Positions 38,612 to 48,222 of a stretch of 64,000 nucleotides of DNA are shown here, one piece after another. Positions within the stretch are counted from its first letter, which is position 1, and every line of letters starts with the position of its first letter. The stretch is from Malaciobacter pacificus. GTDB taxonomy: Bacteria > Campylobacterota > Campylobacteria > Campylobacterales > Arcobacteraceae. The notes under the pieces were generated by a model. That model saw nothing but the letters and a program-made list of their open reading frames with translations. It had not been told where the DNA came from and made no database searches. A program made the position numbers and the translations under genes. The stretch lies in contig NZ_CP035928.1 of the NCBI RefSeq assembly GCF_004214795.1, forward strand, positions 2,480,001-2,544,000, read 5' to 3'.

Positions 38612-40567
38612 ATGAAGAAAAAAACAACCTATAAAAAACTTATTTTAAAAATCATATTAACAACTCTGACATTGACATTAACTGTCGCGTTCATATATTC
38701 AAATTATATGAAACAAGAAGCTATACAAAAACTTTCAAAAATTGATGCTAGAAAAACTACTGAACTTATTTTTCAATCTTTATACTCAGCAATGGAAAAA
38801 GGATGGACAAGAACTGATTTAGAAAATATTATAAAAAGACTAAATACTGTTGATGAGAATATGATAGTTAATGTCTACAGAAGCCAAGAAGTAGTTAAAA
38901 ACTTTGGTGATATTCAAAAAGATTATTACGCAAGAGAAAATAATCCTTTTGTTAAAAAATCATTACAAAATGATGAAATATTAAATATTGTTGATGATTC
39001 AACAATTGAATACTATTATCCAATTGTAGCAAAAAATGAATGTCTAAAATGCCATACTAAGACTACACAAGGAGAAGTACTAGGTATTATAAATATCAAT
39101 TACCCAATTAATGATTTAAAAGTTTCATTGTCATCATTTATTAATTTCTTTATATTATTTATAATACTTTTTTCTATTGCAATTTTTGTAGCTTTATATT
39201 TTGAATTTGAAAAATATGTTATTAAACCTATTAAAAAATTTGTAAACAATATAAATTATATATCAGAAAATAAAGATATAAAAAGAAGAATAGGAATTGA
39301 AAATAAAATTCATGAAATTGATAATATGCAAGATGTCTTTAATGAGATGTTAAACTCATTAGAGTATCAATTTTATTATGATGAATTAACACAACTTCCT
39401 AATAGAAAAAAACTTATTGAAGTTTTAGCAAATAAAAGAAACTCTATTTTAATGATAATTAATATAGACAAATTCCAACATATTAATGATTTGTATGGTG
39501 ATAAAATTGGAAATGATATTTTAGTAAATACTGCAAAAATCATTAATAATAATGTTTCTGAAGAAATTGAACTTTTTAAGCTACATGCTGATGAATATGC
39601 TTTATATATGCCTTTGACTATAACAAAAGAGGAGATACATATTTTAGCAAATCACCTTACAACTGCAATTGAAGACAATACTTTAAAAGTAAAGGATTCA
39701 GAAGTATTTGTAAATGCAACAATTGGTGTTTCTGTTGGAAATGAGTATTTATTAAATAATGCAGATATGGCATTAAAACTTGCAAAAAAGAAAAAAACAA
39801 AATATCTAATTTATGATGTATCTATGAATATTGAACATGAGTATGAACAAAATCTTAAATGGTCAAAAAAAATAAAAGATGCTATTCAAACAAATCAAGT
39901 TATACCAGTTTTTCAACCAATAGTAGATATTAAAACTTCTCAGATTGTAAAATATGAAGCACTAATGAGAATAATTGATGATAATGGTGACTTTATTGAA
40001 CCTGTTCATTTTCTTGATTTAGCTAAAAAAAATAAGTTATATACAAAATTAACTCAAGTAATTGTAGAAAAAACATTTGAAATTTTTAAGGACAAAGATT
40101 ATCAGGTTTCTATTAACTTATCAGTTCAAGATATTCTAAATGAAGAGGTACATCAACTAATTTTGAGTTTGCTAAACAAATACAAATTCAAAGATAAAAT
40201 TGTTTTTGAGTTAATTGAATCAGAAGGAATTGAAAACTTTGATGAAGTAATTAATTTTATTGAACAAGTTAAAAAACTTGGAGCAAAAATTTCTATCGAT
40301 GATTTTGGTACAGGTTACTCAAACTTTGAATATATTATGAAACTAAAAGTTGACTATATCAAAATTGATGCTTCTATGATAAAAAATATTGATACAAATA
40401 AAAACTCACAAATGGTTACTGAAACTATCATTGATTTTGCAAAAAAACTAGAGATTAAAACAATTGCTGAATTTATACACTCAAAAAATGTATATGATGT
40501 AGTAAAAGAAATGGGCGTTGATTATGCGCAAGGATACTATTTAGGGAAAACTCAAAGATTAGATTAG
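38612..40567 (+). CDS. periplasmic c-heme sensor with degenerate GGDEF and EAL domain
   Basis: 651 aa from ATG 38612; a GTG at 38600 is also possible, and neither has a strong Shine-Dalgarno. TM1 spans residues 10–30. The periplasmic domain of about 140 residues contains one CLKCH heme c motif (144–148), as in DUF3365/Tll0287-type sensors. TM2 spans about 172–198, with a HAMP-like linker after it. The GGDEF position reads 'HADEYAL' (325–331), so cyclase activity is unlikely. The EAL domain keeps 'YEALMR' (448–453), 'INLSVQ', 'FELIESEG', 'DDFGTGYSNF' (563–572), 'IKIDASMI' and 'QGYYLG', so c-di-GMP hydrolysis is plausible. It probably senses redox state, NO or another heme ligand. Confidence 0.88.
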   Translation: MKKKTTYKKLILKIILTTLTLTLTVAFIYSNYMKQEAIQKLSKIDARKTTELIFQSLYSAMEKGWTRTDLENIIKRLNTVDENMIVNVYRSQEVVKNFGDIQKDYYARENNPFVKKSLQNDEILNIVDDSTIEYYYPIVAKNECLKCHTKTTQGEVLGIININYPINDLKVSLSSFINFFILFIILFSIAIFVALYFEFEKYVIKPIKKFVNNINYISENKDIKRRIGIENKIHEIDNMQDVFNEMLNSLEYQFYYDELTQLPNRKKLIEVLANKRNSILMIINIDKFQHINDLYGDKIGNDILVNTAKIINNNVSEEIELFKLHADEYALYMPLTITKEEIHILANHLTTAIEDNTLKVKDSEVFVNATIGVSVGNEYLLNNADMALKLAKKKKTKYLIYDVSMNIEHEYEQNLKWSKKIKDAIQTNQVIPVFQPIVDIKTSQIVKYEALMRIIDDNGDFIEPVHFLDLAKKNKLYTKLTQVIVEKTFEIFKDKDYQVSINLSVQDILNEEVHQLILSLLNKYKFKDKIVFELIESEGIENFDEVINFIEQVKKLGAKISIDDFGTGYSNFEYIMKLKVDYIKIDASMIKNIDTNKNSQMVTETIIDFAKKLEIKTIAEFIHSKNVYDVVKEMGVDYAQGYYLGKTQRLD

Positions 40568-40582
40568 TCTTTGAGTATTTTT
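40550..40582. terminator. bidirectional terminator between EAL gene and lipoprotein
   Basis: ACTCAAAGA (40550–40558) pairs with TCTTTGAGT (40568–40576), followed by ATTTTT. The stem includes the last codons and stop codons of both convergent genes, which overlap by 4 bp. Confidence 0.7.
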
Positions 40583-40947
40583 ATTAATATGCCATGGGCT
40601 TTGTCTCTATAAAGAATCTCTTTATCATTTTTTTCAAATAATTCTTTTATAAAATTCTCTTTATAACTGCTATGTAAATTTTCTTTATTAAATGTTTTAA
40701 AATCTTGACATCTAAATGTTGAGCTACAAATTCTATCATCATATATTTTCATATCTAATACAACTGTACCTGCACTAAATATTTGAACTTGCGTGTAATG
40801 TTCATATTTATAGATAAACCCTTTATCATAAAACTTCATATTTGGTGTTTTTATAAGAATTGTAGCACTTGAACTGCTAACTATCTGTTTTGAAGTACAA
40901 GATGTAAAAAGAAAAATTGTCATTAGAAAAAATATTAAATTTTTTAT
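40564..40947 (-). CDS. small lipoprotein with possible ATA start
   Basis: 127 aa if started at ATA 40947, which has AAAGGA six bases upstream; it is the only position with a well-placed ribosome-binding site. From there the N-terminus reads KNLIFFLMTIFLFTSC, a proper lipoprotein signal with Cys at residue 17. The first ATG (40923) would leave only eight residues before the lipid Cys, and longer upstream frames would run into the divergent queH gene. The mature part has two further Cys ('RICSSTFRCQDF') and no recognised domain. Function unknown. Confidence 0.6.
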   Translation of the reverse strand: MKNLIFFLMTIFLFTSCTSKQIVSSSSATILIKTPNMKFYDKGFIYKYEHYTQVQIFSAGTVVLDMKIYDDRICSSTFRCQDFKTFNKENLHSSYKENFIKELFEKNDKEILYRDKAHGILIKILKD

Positions 40948-41012
40948 AACTAATCCTTTGTTTTGAAATATTTTACTATAATATCCATAAATTATATAAT
41001 CAAAGGTTTTAT

Positions 41013-42086
41013 TTGTTAGTACATATTTGTTGTGCAGTTGATAGTCACTATTTTTTAGAAAGAATTCAAGAAGAGTATCCAAATGAAGAATTAGTAGGTT
41101 ATTTTTATGACCCTAATATTCATCCATATAGTGAGTATAGACTTAGATATTTAGATGTAGAGTATTCATGTAAAAAATTAGGAATTAAACTAATTGAAGG
41201 TGCTTATAACCTAGAAGAATGGTTAAAAAAAGTTAAAGGAATGGAACACTTACCTGAAAAGGGCGATAGATGTACAGTTTGTTATGATGATAGACTAGAA
41301 ACAACTGTTAAAAAAGCCCAAGAATTAGGTCATGATAAGTTTACATCAACACTTTTAATCTCTCCAAAAAAATCTCAAGAAAAGTTAGAAAAGATTGGTG
41401 GATACTTACAAAAAGAGACTGGAGTTGAGTTTATTTTTAGGGATTACAGAAGTGGAAATGGTGGTCAAATTCAAGGTGAAAAAGTAAAAGAAAACTCACT
41501 ATATAGACAAAATTATTGTGGCTGTTTATTTGGTCTTAGTGCCCAAAGAGAAGCTCAAAAAAAGATTATGGATGAAATGTTTAGTCCAATTTCTAATCAA
41601 ATTTTACCTGAATCTATTGAAGAAAGATTAGAGCTTTATAAAAGAAGAAATAACCTTGAAGATAGTGGTGAGCAATACAAAATCATCAAACAAAGATTTT
41701 TAAACTATAGACTTCTAAGTGGTATTGTAAAGGTTAAAAAACAGATTGTTCCCTCATATATTTTATGTTACTCAACAATTCAGCGAAATAGAATGGAAGG
41801 AAGAATTGAGTATGAAAAAGATGGTATTAATTATCTAAATAGGAATGAAGTAAAAGTGCTAAGTTTAGAGACTTTTAATACTATTGCAAATACTTCATAT
41901 AAAAATGTAGTAGAGCTTATGTACAAGCCACTATCATTTGAAAAAGAGTTAGAAATTAGAAATAAAATTACAAAAAATCCATTTGATTTAAGTGCAGTTA
42001 TAATTTTAGATGAAATACAAAATGAGAAATATGAAATCAATATCAATGCTGAGACTTATGAAGATGTGAAAGAAGAGATTATATGA
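41013..42086 (+). CDS. queH: epoxyqueuosine reductase QueH
   Basis: 357 aa (DUF208). Reduces epoxyqueuosine to queuosine in tRNA, an iron-sulfur alternative to QueG. The N-terminal 'LVHICCAVDSHYFLERI' has the adjacent Cys pair, 'GDRCTVCYDDRLE' near residue 87 the second pair, and 'YRQNYCGCLFGL' near 170 the third. After about residue 190 there is an extension ('YKRRNNLEDSG...') typical of campylobacterotan QueH. The start is TTG 41013 with AAAGG six bases upstream, and the conserved 'HICC' follows at once. The stop overlaps lpxB as ATGA. Confidence 0.92.
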   Translation: MLVHICCAVDSHYFLERIQEEYPNEELVGYFYDPNIHPYSEYRLRYLDVEYSCKKLGIKLIEGAYNLEEWLKKVKGMEHLPEKGDRCTVCYDDRLETTVKKAQELGHDKFTSTLLISPKKSQEKLEKIGGYLQKETGVEFIFRDYRSGNGGQIQGEKVKENSLYRQNYCGCLFGLSAQREAQKKIMDEMFSPISNQILPESIEERLELYKRRNNLEDSGEQYKIIKQRFLNYRLLSGIVKVKKQIVPSYILCYSTIQRNRMEGRIEYEKDGINYLNRNEVKVLSLETFNTIANTSYKNVVELMYKPLSFEKELEIRNKITKNPFDLSAVIILDEIQNEKYEININAETYEDVKEEII

Positions 42087-43126
42087 AAATATTAGTAAGT
42101 GCATTAGAAACATCATCAAATATCCACTTAAAAGAGTTAAAAAAACATTTAAATGATGATATTGAAATAGTTGGAGTTTTTGATAAAGAGTTGGGAAATC
42201 CACTTTATGATTTGACTGCACTTGCTATTATGGGATTTGTAGATGCTTTAAAGAAATTAAGATTCTTCTTTAAATTAAGGGATGAATTAGTTGAGTTAGC
42301 AAAGGATTGCGATAAAGTTTTACTTATGGATTCTTCTGGATTTAACCTACCCTTAGCAAAAAAATTAAAAGAAACATACCCAAATAAAGAGATTATTTAC
42401 TATATTCTACCTCAAGCTTGGGCTTGGAAAAAAGGTAGAGTAAAAAAACTTGAAGCATATTGTACAAAGCTTTGCTCTATCATTCCATTTGAAAGTGAAA
42501 TATATAATGACAAAGAAAAAATCACTTACGTAGGACACCCATTACTTGATGAAATAAATCATTTCAAAGAGAAATTAACTGAATCAAATAAAATCGCATT
42601 TATGCCAGGAAGTAGAAAGACTGAGATAAAAAATCACATGCCAATTTTTAAAGAACTTGCTTCAAAAATACCTAATAAAGAGCATATATTAATCATCCCT
42701 GAAAAATTTGATGATGAATATATCAAAAAGATATATGGGGATATTTCAGGATTTACAATTTCAAAACAAGCCCACAAAACACTGCAAGAAGCTGAGTATG
42801 CTTTTATTTGTTCTGGAACTGCAACTTTAGAAGCAGCATTGATTGGAACTCCATTTACCCTAAGCTATATTGCCAAAAAGTTTGACTATTTTTTAGGAAG
42901 TATGTTTGTGAAACTAAACTTTGTAGGACTTGCAAATATTTTCTTTGAAAAAATGGGAAGAACACAAATACATAGTGAGTTTTTACAAGAAAACGTTACC
43001 ATTGAAAACTTATTAAATGACTATAAAAACATGGATAAAAATAAGTTTTTTGATGACTCAAAACAGCTAAGAGAATACTTAAGAAATGGAAGTTCAAAAA
43101 ACGTCGCACAGATAATAAAAAACTAA
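42083..43126 (+). CDS. lpxB: lipid-A-disaccharide synthase
   Basis: 347 aa GT-B glycosyltransferase. Joins UDP-2,3-diacylglucosamine and lipid X at the inner membrane. Landmarks are 'LVSALETSSNIHLKEL' at the N-terminus, 'LMDSSGFNLPLAKKL', 'YYILPQAWAWKKGRVKKL' near residue 110, 'YVGHPLLDE' near 150, 'FMPGSRKTEI' near 173 and 'CSGTATLEAALIGTPF' near 247. Coupled to queH by a 4-bp overlap and followed 52 bp later by fabZ and lpxA. Confidence 0.95.
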   Translation: MKILVSALETSSNIHLKELKKHLNDDIEIVGVFDKELGNPLYDLTALAIMGFVDALKKLRFFFKLRDELVELAKDCDKVLLMDSSGFNLPLAKKLKETYPNKEIIYYILPQAWAWKKGRVKKLEAYCTKLCSIIPFESEIYNDKEKITYVGHPLLDEINHFKEKLTESNKIAFMPGSRKTEIKNHMPIFKELASKIPNKEHILIIPEKFDDEYIKKIYGDISGFTISKQAHKTLQEAEYAFICSGTATLEAALIGTPFTLSYIAKKFDYFLGSMFVKLNFVGLANIFFEKMGRTQIHSEFLQENVTIENLLNDYKNMDKNKFFDDSKQLREYLRNGSSKNVAQIIKN

Positions 43127-43178
43127 CTTTTTTTTAGTTATAATATTTACCATTTTAGAAAAAATCATAGGATAATAA

Positions 43179-43622
43179 ATGTTAGATGTAAACGAGATTA
43201 TGGAAATACTTCCACATAGATACCCATTTTTATTAGTTGATAGAATCACTGATATGGAAAAAGGTAAAAGCGTAATTGGATATAAAAATATATCAATTAG
43301 TGAACCAGCTTTCATGGGACACTTCCCAGGACACCCAATTTATCCAGGTGTTTTAATTTTAGAAGGTATGGCACAAGCAGGTGGAGTTTTAGCACTTAAG
43401 AGTAATGACTTAACAAAAGAAGAGCTTGCACAAAAAGTTATTTACTTTATGAGTATTGACAAAGCAAAGTTTAGAAGCCCTGTTAAACCAGGTGATAAAT
43501 TAGAGTACAGAATCGAAGTTAAAAAACTAAGAGGAACATTAATTGTACTTGATGGAAAAGCTTACGTTGATGATGCTTTAGTTGCTGAAGCTGAATTAAA
43601 AGCTATGATAGTAGACAAATAA
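43179..43622 (+). CDS. fabZ: 3-hydroxyacyl-ACP dehydratase FabZ
   Basis: 147 aa hot-dog fold enzyme of type II fatty acid synthesis. '[14 protein letters not shown]' near residue 10 and the catalytic His/Glu helix '[20 protein letters not shown]' near 47 are intact. It shares substrate 3-hydroxyacyl-ACP with LpxA just downstream (12-bp gap), the usual clustering that balances phospholipid and lipid A synthesis. Confidence 0.96.
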   Translation: MLDVNEIMEILPHRYPFLLVDRITDMEKGKSVIGYKNISISEPAFMGHFPGHPIYPGVLILEGMAQAGGVLALKSNDLTKEELAQKVIYFMSIDKAKFRSPVKPGDKLEYRIEVKKLRGTLIVLDGKAYVDDALVAEAELKAMIVDK

Positions 43623-43634
43623 TCTAGGTAAATT

Positions 43635-44417
43635 ATGAATAACATTCACAAAACTGCAATAATAGAAGATGGTGCAATTTTAGGTGATAATATCACAGTT
43701 GGTGCTTATACTATTATTGGTAAAGATGTTAAAATCGGTGATGGAACAATTATTGATTCTCACACTGTTATTGATGGAAAAACTACAATTGGAAAAGGTA
43801 ATCATATCTTTTCTCATGCGAGTATTGGTACTATTCCTCAAGATTTAAAATTTAATGGTGAAGATGTAGAACTAATCATCGGTGATAACAACAAGATTAG
43901 AGAATATACTCTATTTAACCCAGGAACTGAAGGTGGTGGAGCAAAAACTATCATTGGTTCAAATAATTTATTTATGGGTTACACACACGTTGCACATGAT
44001 GTAATTATTGGGAATAACTGTGTATTTGCAAATGTTGCAACACTAGCAGGTCATGTTGAGTGTGGTGATTATGTTGTAATTGGAGGATTAACTCCAATTC
44101 ACCAATTTTGTAAAATCGGTAGCCATGTTATGGTTGGTGGTGGTTCTGTTGTAGTACAAGATATTCCACCATACTGTTTAGCAGAAGGAAATAAAGCTGT
44201 TTTAAGAGGATTAAATCTAAATGGTCTTAGAAGAAGATTTGAAAATAGAGATGATATAAATGCAATTAAAACTGCATATAAAGAGCTATTTAGTTCAGGT
44301 AATCCTTTACAAGAAACAGCACAAGAAATATTACAAAATAGTAAAAATGAACACGTTTTAGAATTAGCTCAATTTGTAGCTAATACACAACGTGGAATTC
44401 CATTTAATAGAAAGTAG
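43635..44417 (+). CDS. lpxA: UDP-N-acetylglucosamine O-acyltransferase
   Basis: 260 aa. First step of lipid A synthesis. Left-handed beta-helix of hexapeptide repeats over about residues 1–185 ('[20 protein letters not shown]' onward), with the catalytic His in '[14 protein letters not shown]' near residue 117. '[13 protein letters not shown]' and a helical C-terminal domain follow. Full length. Confidence 0.96.
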   Translation: MNNIHKTAIIEDGAILGDNITVGAYTIIGKDVKIGDGTIIDSHTVIDGKTTIGKGNHIFSHASIGTIPQDLKFNGEDVELIIGDNNKIREYTLFNPGTEGGGAKTIIGSNNLFMGYTHVAHDVIIGNNCVFANVATLAGHVECGDYVVIGGLTPIHQFCKIGSHVMVGGGSVVVQDIPPYCLAEGNKAVLRGLNLNGLRRRFENRDDINAIKTAYKELFSSGNPLQETAQEILQNSKNEHVLELAQFVANTQRGIPFNRK

Positions 44418-44421
44418 AAAA

Positions 44422-45642
44422 ATGAGTAAAATAATATGTGATTTTTGTGGAGCAACAGACAGCGTAGATAATCCTGTTATTTCAGGGGATAATGCTTGTA
44501 TTTGTAAAGCTTGTATTAGTGCAGCACATGATATTATGCATGGAAATGACCCCCAAGATTATCATCAAGAACAAAATGTACAAACTCAAGAAGAGGTTAT
44601 TAAATTAAGAACACCTCAAGAGTTAAAAGATATTTTAGATGAGTATGTAATTGGTCAAGACACAGCTAAAAAAGTTTTATCAGTTGCTGTATATAACCAC
44701 TATAAAAGAATATTTAGACACAATGAAATTGATGATGATACTGAATTAAATAAATCAAATGTTTTATTAATTGGACCAACTGGTTCTGGTAAAACACTAC
44801 TTGCGCAAACTATTTCTAAATATCTTGATGTTCCTTTAGCAATTGCAGATGCTACTTCACTAACTGAAGCTGGATATGTTGGTGATGATGTTGAAAATGT
44901 TGTAACAAGACTTGTTCAAGCAGCAAACGGTGATATTGAAAAAGCTCAAAGAGGAATTATCTTTATTGATGAAGTTGATAAAGTTGCTAGAATGAGTGAA
45001 AATAGATCAATCACTAGAGATGTATCAGGAGAGGGAGTTCAACAAGCACTTTTAAAAATTGTTGAAGGAAGTGTTGTAAATGTTCCACCAAAAGGTGGAA
45101 GAAAACATCCAGGTCAAGATGCACTTCAAGTTGATACTACAAATATTTTATTTGTTTGTGGTGGAGCTTTTGATGGTCTTGAAGAGATTATCAAGAAAAA
45201 ACAAGGTGCAAATGTACTTGGATTCAATCAAGATAAAAAATCAAAAAATGATCATGATAAAATCATTTCAAAAGTTGAAACTGATGATTTAGTAAAATAT
45301 GGGTTAATTCCTGAATTAATTGGTAGACTTCATATGACTGCAACTTTAAATGAAATTACTGAAGATGATATGGTTCATATTTTAACAGAACCTAAAAATG
45401 CATTAATAAAACAATATATCAAACTATTTGCGATGGATGAAGTTAATTTAGAGTTTGAGCAAGATGCATTAAAAGAGTTAGCAAAATTAGCGATTGAAAG
45501 AAAAACAGGGGCAAGAGGTCTTAGATCAATTTTAGAAGATATTATGCTTGATATTATGTTTGACCTTCCAAAATACAAAAATAAAACAATTACAATAACA
45601 AAAGAAGTTGTCTTAAAAAAACAAGAACCAAAAGTAGCTTAA
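44422..45642 (+). CDS. clpX: ClpXP ATP-dependent unfoldase ClpX
   Basis: 406 aa. Hexameric AAA+ unfoldase that feeds ClpP. The N-terminal zinc finger is 'CDFCGATDS' plus 'CICKAC'. Walker A is '[12 protein letters not shown]' near residue 114, Walker B '[13 protein letters not shown]' near 180, and the pore and sensor regions '[10 protein letters not shown]' and '[10 protein letters not shown]' follow. The ClpP-binding IGF-type loop appears as 'NVLGFNQ' near 273. I start at ATG 44422, four bases after lpxA; an upstream in-frame ATG (44392) lies within lpxA and would precede the zinc finger with ten unconserved residues. Confidence 0.96.
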   Translation: MSKIICDFCGATDSVDNPVISGDNACICKACISAAHDIMHGNDPQDYHQEQNVQTQEEVIKLRTPQELKDILDEYVIGQDTAKKVLSVAVYNHYKRIFRHNEIDDDTELNKSNVLLIGPTGSGKTLLAQTISKYLDVPLAIADATSLTEAGYVGDDVENVVTRLVQAANGDIEKAQRGIIFIDEVDKVARMSENRSITRDVSGEGVQQALLKIVEGSVVNVPPKGGRKHPGQDALQVDTTNILFVCGGAFDGLEEIIKKKQGANVLGFNQDKKSKNDHDKIISKVETDDLVKYGLIPELIGRLHMTATLNEITEDDMVHILTEPKNALIKQYIKLFAMDEVNLEFEQDALKELAKLAIERKTGARGLRSILEDIMLDIMFDLPKYKNKTITITKEVVLKKQEPKVA

Positions 45643-45655
45643 AAAGGAAAACAAA

Positions 45656-46687
45656 GTGATATTAGATAAATTAGTAGGTCTATTTTCAAATGATATGGCA
45701 ATAGATTTAGGTACAGCAAATACTATTGTTTCAGTTAAAGGAAAAGGTATTATAATCAACGAACCTTCAGTTGTAGCAGTACAAAAAGATAAATTCGGTA
45801 AAGATAGAATTTTAGCAGTTGGACAAGAAGCTAAACAAATGATTGGTAAAACTCCTTTAAGTATCCAAGCTGTTAGACCTATGCAAGATGGTGTTATTGC
45901 TGATTTTGAAATGACTGAAAGAATGATCAGATACTTTATTGAAAAAGCACATTCTAGAAAATCATTTATCAGACCTAGAATTATTATCTGTATCCCTTAT
46001 GGTATTACTCAAGTTGAGAAAAAAGCTGTTGAAGAATCAGCTATGAGTGCAGGAGCTAGAGATGTATATTTAGTTGAAGAGCCAATGGCAGCAGCAATTG
46101 GAGCAGGAATTCCTGTATCAGATCCTTCAGGATATGTTGTAGTTGATATTGGTGGAGGTACTACAGAGATTGGTGTAACTTCACTAGGTGGTCTTGTTTT
46201 ATGTAGATCTATAAAAGTTGCAGGGGATAGATTTGATAAAGCAATTATTGAGTATGTTAGACAAAACTATAATTTATTTATAGGTGAAAGAACTGCTGAA
46301 AATATCAAAATAGAGATTGGTACTGCTATAAAACTTGATACTGAATTAAAAATCAAAGTTAAAGGTAGAGATAACTCTGGATTACTTTCAACTATTGAGC
46401 TTGGAAGTGAAGGAGTTAGAACTGCATTAAAAGAACCATTAAAAGATATTGTTAGTGCTATTAAAGCCGTACTTGAAAATATGCCACCTGATTTAGCAAG
46501 TGATATTGTAGATAATGGAGTTATTGTAACTGGTGGAGGTGCTTTAATTAGAGGATTAGATGAATATTTAGCTGACATAATCAAACTTCCAGTTAAAATT
46601 GCAGATGAACCACTATTATCAGTTGCTTATGGTACAAGTGCTGTATTAGATGAGGAAGATTTACTAAAACTAATCACTAATGCGTAA
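45656..46687 (+). CDS. mreB: rod-shape actin MreB
   Basis: 343 aa bacterial actin that directs lateral wall synthesis. 'DLGTANTIVSVKGKGIIINEPS' type N-terminal phosphate-1 loop, 'VVVDIGGGTTEIGVTSLGG' phosphate-2 near residue 160, and 'GVIVTGGGALIRGLDEYLA' adenosine motif near 287. The start is GTG 45656 with AAGGAA upstream. mreC starts within its last codons (8-bp overlap). Confidence 0.97.
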   Translation: MILDKLVGLFSNDMAIDLGTANTIVSVKGKGIIINEPSVVAVQKDKFGKDRILAVGQEAKQMIGKTPLSIQAVRPMQDGVIADFEMTERMIRYFIEKAHSRKSFIRPRIIICIPYGITQVEKKAVEESAMSAGARDVYLVEEPMAAAIGAGIPVSDPSGYVVVDIGGGTTEIGVTSLGGLVLCRSIKVAGDRFDKAIIEYVRQNYNLFIGERTAENIKIEIGTAIKLDTELKIKVKGRDNSGLLSTIELGSEGVRTALKEPLKDIVSAIKAVLENMPPDLASDIVDNGVIVTGGGALIRGLDEYLADIIKLPVKIADEPLLSVAYGTSAVLDEEDLLKLITNA

Positions 46688-47456
46688 ATTTGTTTTTATA
46701 CTTATTTTTTTAACAGTAGGCTTATTATACTTATTTGAAGTAGATAAGCTTATTACTAAAAACTTTTCTTTTTTTAATGACCTAAAACTATCATATATAG
46801 ATAAAGTTATAAATATATCAACAACCGTTGAAAAATATTTTAATCAAGCTACTACAATTGAACAATTAAAAGCTGAGAACAAAGAGCTTAAAGAGTATAA
46901 AATTTTATATACTTCTACTCAAAAACAACTTGATACTATAAAAGAGTTAATTATTGGACTAAACCCAAGTGAACTTAAACCAAAAATTGAGCTTGTAAAA
47001 GTTTTATCATATATTAGTTTTAATGATTTTACAAAGGTTTGGATTGATAAAAAAACTTCAAGTGAAAAAATACTTGGTTTAATTACAGAAAATTATGCAG
47101 CTGGGATTGTTGTACAAAAAGATGATAGATCAGTAGCACTTTTAAATGGAAATAAAGAGTGTTCATATGCTGTATTTATTGGTGAAAACAAAGTACCAGG
47201 AATCATTACCTCATCAAAAGATGGGAAAGATATGATTATAAAATTTATTCCTATTTGGAGTGAAATAACTAAAGGAGATGAAGTTATAACTTCAGGTATG
47301 GATAATATATTCTTTGAAGGTCTTAAAGTAGGAAGAATTACAGAAATAACAACACTACCTGATATGAAAATAGCTACACTAAAACCATATGCAAATGTCT
47401 TAGAGAAGAAATATTTCTATACTTATGAGCATGTAGATGCTCAAAGTGCTAAGTAG
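46680..47456 (+). CDS. mreC: rod-shape protein MreC
   Basis: 258 aa. A single N-terminal membrane helix (FVFILIFLTVGLLYLFEV), a coiled coil around residues 55–90 ('TIEQLKAENKELKEYKILY'), then two beta-barrel lobes ('GDEVITSGMDNIFFEGLKVGRI' in the second). Periplasmic partner of MreB and the elongasome synthases. The stop abuts the convergent ribE stop with no gap. mreD is not adjacent. Confidence 0.92.
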   Translation: MRKFVFILIFLTVGLLYLFEVDKLITKNFSFFNDLKLSYIDKVINISTTVEKYFNQATTIEQLKAENKELKEYKILYTSTQKQLDTIKELIIGLNPSELKPKIELVKVLSYISFNDFTKVWIDKKTSSEKILGLITENYAAGIVVQKDDRSVALLNGNKECSYAVFIGENKVPGIITSSKDGKDMIIKFIPIWSEITKGDEVITSGMDNIFFEGLKVGRITEITTLPDMKIATLKPYANVLEKKYFYTYEHVDAQSAK

Positions 47457-48077
47457 TTAATACCTAGCCATTATTCCTTCTACATCACTCCAAGAAAGAT
47501 TATTTTCTTTTTGATTCATACCTTTAAACATATTATAAACATATCTAGCAAACATATCAGTTTCTAGGTTTACTTTTGTTCCAACTTTATATCTCTTAAA
47601 AAGTGTATTTTGTATAGTATGAGGAATGATAGTCAGTCTAAAACTATCTTTTAAAACTTCATTTACAGTAAGTGAAACTCCATCAATAGTCACACTACCT
47701 TTTGGAATAATATATTTTGAATACTCACTTGGTAAACTTATAAAAAAATCTGTTGAGTTTCCATTATTTTTAATAGAAGTTACTGTTCCTAAACAATCAA
47801 CATGACCTTGAACAATATGACCTTCAAATCTATCACCCATCATCATAGCAGGTTCCATGTGTACTTCATCTTTATAATTTTCCATTGCTAATATCTTTTG
47901 AGACTCAGGTGAAAGCTCAACTGTGAAAGTTCCAGTAGCAATTCTAACAACTGTTAAACATGCTCCATTTATAGCAATCGAGTCTCCAATTTTTGGCTGA
48001 TATTTAGCTTTTAATGTCAAAAAATTGTTTTGAAAACTAACAACTTTTGCCATCTCTCTTATAAGTCCTGTAAACAC
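47457..48077 (-). CDS. ribE: riboflavin synthase, alpha subunit
   Basis: 206 aa made of two related lumazine-binding barrels. Dismutates two 6,7-dimethyl-8-ribityllumazines to riboflavin. 'FTGLIREMAKVVSF', 'IAINGACLTVV' and 'VELSPESQKILAMENY' lie in the first barrel; 'GHIVQGHVDCLGTV' and 'GSVTIDGVSLTVNEV' in the second. The start is GTG 48077, since MFTGLI is the normal N-terminus. No FMN riboswitch was recognised upstream. Confidence 0.95.
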   Translation of the reverse strand: MFTGLIREMAKVVSFQNNFLTLKAKYQPKIGDSIAINGACLTVVRIATGTFTVELSPESQKILAMENYKDEVHMEPAMMMGDRFEGHIVQGHVDCLGTVTSIKNNGNSTDFFISLPSEYSKYIIPKGSVTIDGVSLTVNEVLKDSFRLTIIPHTIQNTLFKRYKVGTKVNLETDMFARYVYNMFKGMNQKENNLSWSDVEGIMARY

Positions 48078-48104
48078 TTAAAAAACCTTTTTCTAAATTT
48101 TAGA

Positions 48105-48196
48105 TATAATAGCCAAAAAATGATAAGAAGCTAATATTTACTTCTTAGTAGTAAATTTCTTAGATAAGTGGAAGAAAACATTTATCTAAGAAATTT
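48105..48196 (+). promoter_or_regulatory. mnmG promoter and structured leader
   Basis: TATAAT at 48105–48110 is a good -10. The leader of about 105 nt holds a perfect 15-bp stem: AAATTTCTTAGATAA (48153–48167) pairs with TTATCTAAGAAATTT (48182–48196) around a 14-base loop. It ends 26 bp before ATG 48223. A shorter AAGAAG/CTTCTT pair precedes it. There is no U-tract after the stem, so a terminator is not obvious. Confidence 0.5.
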
Positions 48197-48222
48197 CCAT
48201 TTGGATTAAACAAAGGAAAATT

